Shown here: piece after piece, positions 19,376-26,266 of the stretch
How positions within the stretch are numbered: the stretch's first letter is position 1
Layout of the letters: each line of letters begins with the position of its first letter
From: Desulfovibrio desulfuricans
Lineage (GTDB): Bacteria; Desulfobacterota; Desulfovibrionia; Desulfovibrionales; Desulfovibrionaceae
Length of the DNA stretch: 64,000 nt
NCBI RefSeq assembly: GCF_024460775.1
Contig: NZ_JANFYZ010000010.1
Span: forward strand, 33,027 to 97,026
Direction: 5' to 3'
Notes under the pieces: generated by a model
Databases searched by the model: none
What the model saw: the letters and a program-made list of their open reading frames with translations, nothing else
Told to the model about the DNA's origin: nothing
Program-made: the position numbers and the translations under genes

Positions 19376-20500
19376 TTAAACACCCCGCCCCTTGGCGGGG
19401 CGCACGATGCGCGGCGGCTGCCCGCTTTTGCGTTCAATGCGGCCACGCACAGGGCCAAGCCTGCGCAAAGGGCTACCGCAGGCGCAAGGGGCTGGCAGCA
19501 GACAGGCCACATCACCGGTTCGATATCGCACCAAAGGCATTGCATGCCGTTGGAGCGTGGTAATGACAACCTCGCCCTCCTCGCCTGGGGCCAATATTTT
19601 ACGCCCTGAAATATCTACTATTTCTATCAGAACGTCCAGTTCCCGCACATGAAAGCCCTGGTGGGCGGGGCATTCCACCGCGCAGCCGTAGGCGGTTTCG
19701 GTAAGGCCGTAATGATCCAGAATCTCGCATTGCCACGCCCGGCGCAAGGCCAGACCAAGCGCATCATCCAGAGGCTCAGCGCTGGTGAGTATGCCCGCAA
19801 GCCCCTGCGGCCCCCGGTGGGGAAAGTGCTTCAGCAAAAGGGCGAGTTGCGCGGGCGCGGCCACAAGGCAATGTGGCTTTGCCTGCTCCAGCCATTGGGC
19901 AAGAGCTTTGCCCGGCTCCGCGCAAGGGTCAGCATCTGGCGATGGGGTCGCGTGGACTTCCGGCGGTGGAGCCAGCACATCCACACCCGCTGCGCCCAAG
20001 GCCTGTCGCAGCAGGTCGGCCACGCCGTCAGGCCGCTCCGCACCGGGCAACAGCACTGCCAGCCGCTGCCCCGCGCCCACAAGCTGGCTCATACCCACCG
20101 CAAAAAAATCGCGCGTGCGGGCCAGGTCCGCATCAGTAAAGGCAAGCCGTTTGGGTTGCCCCGTGGTGCCTGACGTGTGCAGCGTGACCATACGCTGCAC
20201 ATCCCCCTGCGAAACGCACAAAAAATCCCCCCAGTTGCGCAGGTCTTCCGCAGTGGTGAAGGGCAGGCGTTCCAGATCGCCCACACTGGTTATATCCAGC
20301 TTGCACTCCCGCAAACGGGCGGCGTAAAATGCCCCGCGCACAGCCTGCCGCAAGGTGCTGCGCAGCAGGGCCGTTTGCGCAATCGCCAGCCTGCCGGGCA
20401 GCTCCCCGGAACTGCGCGCCCCGCACTGACGGGCCAGCCAGAGATCCAGCGGGCAGGAGCCGAAACCTGTTATGGAAGGTAGAGTTGCTGCGTCTGCCAC
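19376..20500 (-). CDS. AMP-forming ligase, PaaK-like, lacking C-terminal lid
   Basis: A 374-residue adenylate-forming enzyme resembling the N-terminal domain of phenylacetate-CoA ligase. The P-loop is TLHTSGTTGQPK near residue 107, with DHYGLTETAYG and LVRYRTGDVACLL further on. The protein ends about 30 residues after the RTGD motif, so the mobile C-terminal domain with the adenylation Lys is missing. The C-terminal end is Arg/Pro/Lys-rich. The start codon is GTG and overlaps the radical SAM stop by one base (TAGTG). The acid substrate is unknown; activating an acid made by the aldehyde oxidoreductase is one idea. Confidence 0.78.
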   Translation of the reverse strand: MADAATLPSITGFGSCPLDLWLARQCGARSSGELPGRLAIAQTALLRSTLRQAVRGAFYAARLRECKLDITSVGDLERLPFTTAEDLRNWGDFLCVSQGDVQRMVTLHTSGTTGQPKRLAFTDADLARTRDFFAVGMSQLVGAGQRLAVLLPGAERPDGVADLLRQALGAAGVDVLAPPPEVHATPSPDADPCAEPGKALAQWLEQAKPHCLVAAPAQLALLLKHFPHRGPQGLAGILTSAEPLDDALGLALRRAWQCEILDHYGLTETAYGCAVECPAHQGFHVRELDVLIEIVDISGRKILAPGEEGEVVITTLQRHAMPLVRYRTGDVACLLPAPCACGSPLRRLGPVRGRIERKSGQPPRIVRPAKGRGV

Positions 20501-21969
20501 TATGCGTCACCGTACAGGCGCGTGCCGTCGCTGGCAGTGAGATTGTGCAGGCAGAACGGAATCATGCGCCCGTCAGGCCGCACCACATGGATGCAGCAGC
20601 CGCGTACACGGTCAAGGTCAAGGCTCAGGGCATCCTGAAAGGCCATGGCCGAAAGCGTGAAACGCTGCTCTGCCCCGGCCTGAGCCAGAAATCGGCTAAA
20701 GCCGTCCGCACTGGCCTTGCTGCCTGCGCTGCCAGAGTCAAAGCCAGATGCGCCCCCGCAGCTACAGGCAGATTCCCCGCCACTGTTGCCCCCTTTCCAG
20801 TGCAGGGCCACAAACTGCTTGGCCTTGCGCGCCCCGTCCTCAGCGGGCGGAGGCACTTCCGCGCCAGCGGCCTTCGGTGCTGGCGAGCAACACGACTGCC
20901 CCGCATCGGCAAGCCATTCCAGCGAAGGTGCGCCGTTTTTCTGCACCCGGCGATACACTGCGCTGAAGGAACACAGCTCGTTTTCGCATCCCGGCGGATG
21001 CAGGTGACTGGGGCTGACCATTTCCGGTGCCTGCTGGGCCAGTGCTGCCATGACTTCGGGCAGGGTCAGGCGCGGGGCTTCCTCCAGCCGCCAGGGGTAG
21101 CGCCCAAAAAAAGCGGCTGGCTGCATGTGCAGCCCCCGCACCGCTGGGCCAAGCTCCAACGCCATGCGCAGCAGATCGCCCAGTTCGCCATCGTTGACGC
21201 CGCGCACAAGGGTCGCCACCAACACTACGCCAAGCCCGGCCTCTGCACAGTTGCGCACGGCGCGGCGCTTGAAATCAAGGCATTCCCTGCCCCTCAGGCT
21301 TGTAAAGCTGCTTTCGCGCACGCCGTCCCATTGCAGGTAGATGGAATCAAGCCCGGCCTCGCGCAGTGCGCGGGCATAGCCCTGCTCGCGCGACAAACGC
21401 AGACCGTTGGTATTGATCTGCACCAGCCCAAAGCCACGTTGCCGCGCAAGCGTGATGATCTGCGGCAGGTCATGGCGCATGGTCGGCTCTCCGCCGGAGA
21501 TCTGCACATTGCAGGGGCCGGACGCTCCCTTAAGGGTATCCATCTGCGCGGCAATCACGCTCAGCGGCACGTCTCCCGCCTCTCCGGAATTTTGATTCGA
21601 CATAGAACCAGCAGAGGCATAGCACACGGGGCAGGCCATGTCGCACCGCATGGTCACTTCAAACAGACCGGTGCAGGTATGCTGGGCGTGGGCAGGACAA
21701 AGGCCGCAGTCAAAGGGGCAGCCATCGCGGATTGGCGTGTGCGGATTGGCCGGGTAGGAAGGGCTTTTGGGCCGTGACCATGCGGCAAAGGCTGGCGTGG
21801 CCACTGCACCGGGCTTGGCTTCCTGCCATACGGGGACGCTGAACGTGCCATGATCCGGGCAGGTTTTGCGCAGTACGACAGTGAGTGCATCCTTGGCCGA
21901 GCGTTCATAGGTGGCCTCTACCCGGCGCAGGCACACGGGGCAGAGGCTCTGGGTGCGGCGCAGGGTCAT
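20500..21969 (-). CDS. Radical SAM protein with Tes-like N-terminal Cys domain
   Basis: A 489-residue radical SAM enzyme. The cluster motif CDMACPVC is at residues 109-116, and SGGEPTMR near 158 binds SAM. The N-terminus carries CPVC (10-13), a Cys at 37, and CPFDCGLCPAH (84-94) just before the core. This arrangement resembles archaeal tetraether synthase (Tes) and the COG1964 group. Residues about 358-425 form a Gly/Ser/Ala insert with CC and ACSCGG motifs. A conserved-looking end reads GCCIHVVRPDGRMIPFCLHN. The start overlaps the upstream stop as ATGA. From memory the homologue is named TrsS, without proven reaction. Confidence 0.85.
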   Translation of the reverse strand: MTLRRTQSLCPVCLRRVEATYERSAKDALTVVLRKTCPDHGTFSVPVWQEAKPGAVATPAFAAWSRPKSPSYPANPHTPIRDGCPFDCGLCPAHAQHTCTGLFEVTMRCDMACPVCYASAGSMSNQNSGEAGDVPLSVIAAQMDTLKGASGPCNVQISGGEPTMRHDLPQIITLARQRGFGLVQINTNGLRLSREQGYARALREAGLDSIYLQWDGVRESSFTSLRGRECLDFKRRAVRNCAEAGLGVVLVATLVRGVNDGELGDLLRMALELGPAVRGLHMQPAAFFGRYPWRLEEAPRLTLPEVMAALAQQAPEMVSPSHLHPPGCENELCSFSAVYRRVQKNGAPSLEWLADAGQSCCSPAPKAAGAEVPPPAEDGARKAKQFVALHWKGGNSGGESACSCGGASGFDSGSAGSKASADGFSRFLAQAGAEQRFTLSAMAFQDALSLDLDRVRGCCIHVVRPDGRMIPFCLHNLTASDGTRLYGDA

Positions 21970-22430
21970 GCTTTTTCCGTCAGATCCAGTTCGTAACTCT
22001 GAACCAGTTCCATGATTTTTCCCCAGCATTCCGCCAGCAAGTCGCCGCAGGCCACAGGGTTTGGCTGCTCGCCCGCAGCGCCGGAAGTCGCGCCAAGCCC
22101 AGCCGCAATCTGCCCGCAGCGCTGGCCGCCGTAAGCTTCCGTGCGGTCATAAAACCACGTGGCGTAATCATTGAGCAGGGGGGTGAGCATGGGATGCGGG
22201 ATTTCATCTTCCGCCCCCTTACCCGCGACCAGAGCCAGGGCACAGGCCCCTCCCGTCAAAAGGCCGCAAGGGCCGTCCGATTGACCGATGCCGTGACACA
22301 GCCCCTGTGCGGCGCGCACAACGCCGGGGTTCTGCCTGTCCTGAGCCTGCAACATGAGCAGGAGCAGCAACTGGCTGCAACAATAGCCCTGATGCACCAA
22401 GGGCAATAATTCCATCATCATGGGATTCAT
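21966..22430 (-). CDS. C_GCAxxG_C_C family protein
   Basis: A 154-residue protein with the redox-active Cys pattern of the C_GCAxxG_C_C family. GYCCSQ is near residue 17, followed by GPCGLLTGGAC at 53-63, then RCGQ at 104 and single Cys at 128 and 135. The family is thought to bind metal or a cluster, but its function is undefined. ATG 22430 follows a good AAAGGAGA site and overlaps the methyltransferase stop; an upstream in-frame ATG at 22505 lies inside that gene. It sits directly before the radical SAM gene, suggesting a partner role. Confidence 0.82.
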   Translation of the reverse strand: MNPMMMELLPLVHQGYCCSQLLLLLMLQAQDRQNPGVVRAAQGLCHGIGQSDGPCGLLTGGACALALVAGKGAEDEIPHPMLTPLLNDYATWFYDRTEAYGGQRCGQIAAGLGATSGAAGEQPNPVACGDLLAECWGKIMELVQSYELDLTEKA

Positions 22431-23287
22431 GGGGTCTCCTTTCGGGCAATCCAAAGGCCGTATCCATAGGCGCGCCAAGCTTTTCCTGGGCCAGCGCCCC
22501 CGCATGCGCAGCCATGGCTGCTGCTATTCGCCGAGGGCCGGGTTGCGTCGTCGCTGTACCAGATCATGCGGGCGGCCAGTTCCACCAGAGCGCGGCTGTT
22601 GTCCTCAAAATGCAGCAGGTGCAAGCCAGCCGCTTCCACAAGCCCGCGCCACGCAGATTCAGGCCGCGCACCCGCAAGGCATGATGAACCCGGTGCGGCG
22701 TATTTTTCCGGGAGTGGCTCAGCTGTCGCTGTTGTCGGCGGGATAGATTGGGACGAGTTCGATTGTACTGCGCTTGCGTGACCGGAACAGGAACAACTGG
22801 AGCGGGAAGAGCCTGCACCAGAGCAGCCGGTGCTGACGGGGCGTTCATACCCTGGCCGCAGCATGAGGTCGCTGGTCACCAGCAGACCGCCGGGGCGCAG
22901 GGCGCGACAGGCGGCGCGCAAGGTCGCAAGAGGATTGTGCAGCAGGGAAAGAACACACTCGCACACTATGCAGTCGCAGGAGTCTGCGGCCAGCGGCGGG
23001 CGCTCAAGATCGGCCCGCACAATGCGGACGTCAGCAGAAGGGGCTGCATCCACAGGAAGTCCGGCCTCAGCGTGTTTGTCCAGCCCCACGGCGCGATAGC
23101 CCATCTGCGAGAGCAGGCGCAATGTCGCCCCTGCCCCGCTGCCAAGGTCAAGAACCAGCCCGCCCGGCGCAAGCAGGCCCGCAGAAGCGCACCACGCAAG
23201 CGCTCGACGCGTCAGTTCCACGCCACCGGGACGCCATGCGTCACCAGCTGCGCGGCGAAAGTCCGGCCTTTCCCACAGTGCGTTCAT
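22427..23287 (-). CDS. Class I SAM-dependent methyltransferase with Ser/Cys-rich insert
   Basis: A 286-residue Rossmann-fold methyltransferase. Motif I is VLDLGSGAGATLRLL near residue 45, and the post-motif acidic residue is in VGLDKHAE. A low-complexity insert at about 152-208 is rich in Ser, Gly and Cys, and a second smaller one lies near 252-266 (HGCACGG). Both interrupt an otherwise ordinary fold. The gene overlaps neighbours on both sides by ATGA. The substrate is unknown; position beside a radical SAM gene and a Cys-rich protein suggests a joint modification step. Homologues are, from memory, the TrsM/DVU_1556 family. Confidence 0.82.
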   Translation of the reverse strand: MNALWERPDFRRAAGDAWRPGGVELTRRALAWCASAGLLAPGGLVLDLGSGAGATLRLLSQMGYRAVGLDKHAEAGLPVDAAPSADVRIVRADLERPPLAADSCDCIVCECVLSLLHNPLATLRAACRALRPGGLLVTSDLMLRPGYERPVSTGCSGAGSSRSSCSCSGHASAVQSNSSQSIPPTTATAEPLPEKYAAPGSSCLAGARPESAWRGLVEAAGLHLLHFEDNSRALVELAARMIWYSDDATRPSANSSSHGCACGGAGPGKAWRAYGYGLWIARKETP

Positions 23288-23499
23288 TTATCTTCCAGCA
23301 GAGCTTCCACTTCAAGCATCTTGCCTTCGGCCAGAGATTTGGGCACCTGCGTCAGCCCGCACTTGGGGCAGCGCGGCAAAAACACGTCAAAGGCGCTGTT
23401 GAGATAAAAAACAGGAACCTTCACCTGCTCAAGGGCAACGCGGCAACGCCCGCACACCCACTGGCCGCCGTCCGGCCCGTAGTTTGGCCCCATGCTCAT
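23284..23499 (-). CDS. Small zinc-ribbon/redox protein
   Basis: A 71-residue protein with two CxxC pairs, CGRC at 16-19 and CPKC at 44-47, consistent with a single zinc ribbon or rubredoxin-like site. Between them is a hydrophobic, strand-forming segment. It overlaps both neighbours by ATGA and belongs to the same translated chain as the methyltransferase. I recall such genes labelled the DVU_1557 family; no function is established. An electron-transfer or scaffold role is inference. Confidence 0.75.
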   Translation of the reverse strand: MSMGPNYGPDGGQWVCGRCRVALEQVKVPVFYLNSAFDVFLPRCPKCGLTQVPKSLAEGKMLEVEALLEDK

Positions 23500-26009
23500 G
23501 ACTGTTCACCTCTCTGCCCGCCATTTTGCGCACCCAACATGTTGGGGCGCTGCCCATCGGTGCAGCACTGGTGGCTGTTGATGACATCCGCAGCTTCCTG
23601 ACCGCCGGAACCCGGCACCACCATCCGGTGGCACCACGCATCGTGCAGGACAAAGACCTCGCCCTGCGCTTCGTATTCCACCCAGAAAGTCACCTTTCTG
23701 GGCCGCCACGAGCCAAGACGATGCCCGTCATCCAGATTCTCGAACCAGTGCCCACTGGCCTCGGCCCCCACAACGGCCCCTTCCACGTCTGAAAGCAGAA
23801 TATGCCGCTCTTCCAGCCGGGCCAGCACATCCGCCGCCACCAGCACCCTGCCCTTTCCGGCCTGCTCGGGCGTGTCTGCAAGCAGGGCCTGTTGCCCGGC
23901 GGCGCTGCCATATTTTTCCAGCAGTTTGCGGCGCAAGGCAGCCCTGTTGGCGCGGCGCGCCGAAAGGCCCGGCCCTTGAGCCGCGCCGGACTGCGCCTTG
24001 CCTGACGCTGGCAGCAGCAGATCAAGCAGATGCCAGCACTCCTTGCCGCTGGCCGCCATGCGGTCACGGCACATGATGCACGAGGCAAGGCCGGGGTGCT
24101 CAAGCTGGGCGGCCCGGTGATCGCTCATGGCTCGGGCGGTTTCCGGCTGGGCGCACCACACAAGGCCGCCGTAACCGCAACAGGCGGTGGAAGCGCCGGA
24201 AAGGCGCGGTTCTTCAATTTTTGCCCCGCATTTGCCCGCCAGACTGCGCACTGCGGCAAGCCATGACGCATCATGCCGGGCGGTACAGGGATCCTGAATG
24301 GAAAAAACCGAGGGCAGGGAATTACCAGCAGTGGGAGCCTCAAACGGCAAGCTGTCCAGCACCTCCCACACGGAAACAGTCTGCGCTTCCGGCAGGGCCT
24401 CGTGCAAGGCCGTAATGCAGGAAGAACAGGCCGCCATGATGCGCGGTTTGCCCAGTCCCTCCCAGGCCTTGCGCAGTTTGTCCGTATGCTCCTTGAACAG
24501 GGTGGTTCTTCCGGCCCAACGCGCAGGGATGCCGCAGCAGGAAAGCATGATGCCCACGCCGGATTTCAGGCCGTTGCCAAATTTTTCGCGCAGCAGATCA
24601 TAAAGCGCCGCCGTTTGTTCCACGCGCGCCGCAGCCAGCTGGCAACCGGGAAAAAACAGCCACTGCTCGCCCACCGCCTGACTCGCGTCAGCGCCCTGGG
24701 ATTCTGCGGCTGGCGACAAGGGCGGCAGCACAAGGGCGCATTCCGGCCCTGAGGCGCTTTCCATATCCTCAAGCGCAAACTCGTGGGCCGTGGGCGGCAT
24801 AAAACCGCGTTCCACCATGTCTTCCCGTGCGGAAAGGCACAGCTCGGCCATGGAAAAATTCTCCGGGCACAGTTCCTCGCACTGGCCGCACAGGGCGCAG
24901 CCGTTGATGAGGGCATTTGCCGTGTGCAGGCCCTTGACGATGGACGCGTTGTTATTGACCTGACGCGCGTAGAGGCGCGGATAGCCCTTGTATTTCTGCA
25001 AGTACACGCATTCGCGCACGCAGATCATACACTGGCATTGCAGGCAGCGCTCCGCCTCGCGCGCGGATTCCTCCGCAGAATAGAGCGGCTCGCCGCAAGC
25101 AGCCTGCGAGGCTGGTTCCACACGCGGCACGGGCGCTATACCTGTCACATCGGTGTGCAGCGGCCCCTGAGATTTGTCACGCGCGGCTGTGAGGGAAACG
25201 CCGCTGGTCACGCGCTCCATTGTCTGCGCCGCATGCCGCCCCTGCCCCGCCTGACGCGAAGGTGAGGCAAACGTGTGGCCTGTGGGGGTGCTGCTGCGCC
25301 AGCCAGCGCAGCAGATATTGCCGCGCCAGAGCAGGGTTTCCGCATCCACCTGGGCTTCGTCCGGGGCAATGCCGGGTGCATGCTGCTGCACGGCATCGGC
25401 GTCCACCAGCACGGCGTCATACTCCGCAGCCATCTTTTCCAGCAGCGCGGCATCAAGCGTCGCCTGGGTAAAACTGACCTTCTGGCGGCCAAGGGCTTCC
25501 ATGTCTTCCGCCAGAAAATCCTTGGCAATGCCCGCCTCATTGTCTGCCGCCAGTGCGGGATGCGCTTTGAGCAAAAATTCGCCCGCCGCGCCCGAGTGAA
25601 AGACAGTAACGGGATAGGCCTTGCGCGACAGATCCCAGGCGGCCGTGAGCCCGGCAAGCCCGGCCCCCATGACGGCCATGCGGAATTTTTTGGGAGGCAA
25701 AGGCAACATACGGCTCTGCGCGCCCACAGCAAGCATGCACGAGAGTTCAAGCCCATGCATGGCGAGGCTGCCGCCCAGATCCTGCCGCAGACAGGCGTTT
25801 TCACAGGGGTGATCGCAAATGCGGGCAATAATGCCGGGCAGGGGCAAGTGCCGCTCAAGCACCTTGCGGGCCTCGCCCTGCTTGCCTTCAGCTATGCGGG
25901 CCATGAAGGCGCGCACATCCAGATCAAAAGGACAGGCCACCCGGCAACGGGGCGGACTTTCCTGTGTGCAGTGCGACTCTATTTCGTGCAGACGTTGTTG
26001 ATCCATCAT
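23496..26009 (-). CDS. Flavin/iron-sulfur multi-domain protein (GltD-like, dicluster, CCG domains)
   Basis: An 837-residue soluble redox protein with several parts in order. Residues 14-90 are the GltD-like N-terminal Fe-S region (CRVACPFD). The FAD site GAGLAGLTAAWDL lies near 115, followed by a shortened flavoprotein lacking a recognisable NAD-binding insert. A 4Fe-4S dicluster uses CLQCQCMICVREC (322-334) and CALCGQCEELCP (371-382). Two HdrB-like CCG regions follow (FFPGC near 452, SCCG, then TACCGYGG). A C-terminal domain ends with WVEYEAQGEV-type sequence. I chose the ATG at 26009, just before MDQQRLHE; upstream in-frame sequence is GC-rich and not family-like. It probably passes electrons to or from Mop. 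Confidence 0.85.
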   Translation of the reverse strand: MMDQQRLHEIESHCTQESPPRCRVACPFDLDVRAFMARIAEGKQGEARKVLERHLPLPGIIARICDHPCENACLRQDLGGSLAMHGLELSCMLAVGAQSRMLPLPPKKFRMAVMGAGLAGLTAAWDLSRKAYPVTVFHSGAAGEFLLKAHPALAADNEAGIAKDFLAEDMEALGRQKVSFTQATLDAALLEKMAAEYDAVLVDADAVQQHAPGIAPDEAQVDAETLLWRGNICCAGWRSSTPTGHTFASPSRQAGQGRHAAQTMERVTSGVSLTAARDKSQGPLHTDVTGIAPVPRVEPASQAACGEPLYSAEESAREAERCLQCQCMICVRECVYLQKYKGYPRLYARQVNNNASIVKGLHTANALINGCALCGQCEELCPENFSMAELCLSAREDMVERGFMPPTAHEFALEDMESASGPECALVLPPLSPAAESQGADASQAVGEQWLFFPGCQLAAARVEQTAALYDLLREKFGNGLKSGVGIMLSCCGIPARWAGRTTLFKEHTDKLRKAWEGLGKPRIMAACSSCITALHEALPEAQTVSVWEVLDSLPFEAPTAGNSLPSVFSIQDPCTARHDASWLAAVRSLAGKCGAKIEEPRLSGASTACCGYGGLVWCAQPETARAMSDHRAAQLEHPGLASCIMCRDRMAASGKECWHLLDLLLPASGKAQSGAAQGPGLSARRANRAALRRKLLEKYGSAAGQQALLADTPEQAGKGRVLVAADVLARLEERHILLSDVEGAVVGAEASGHWFENLDDGHRLGSWRPRKVTFWVEYEAQGEVFVLHDAWCHRMVVPGSGGQEAADVINSHQCCTDGQRPNMLGAQNGGQRGEQS

Positions 26010-26266
26010 GGCGATTGCTCTCGCTGGCTTGGTGCAGACTGGCGCTGCGGCAAGGGGCGGGCGGCGCGGATTGCCGCCGAAAATACAAACAGGGCTTTCA
26101 GAGATACCCCCGAAAGCCCCGCTGCAAAAACATTGCACACCGTAGCGGCGCTCATGGCCTGGCGTGCGGTAAACCAAACAAATAAACATGGGGCTGGGAT
26201 ATGGGGAGAACCCCTTTTCAATCAGGATTCTCCCCAGTGTCTCCAGATGGTTACCGCAATCTTACG

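Noticed and set aside
20500..21969. Selenocysteine in the radical SAM protein
   Set aside because: No in-frame TGA exists inside the gene; the FC near the C-terminus is an ordinary Cys codon.
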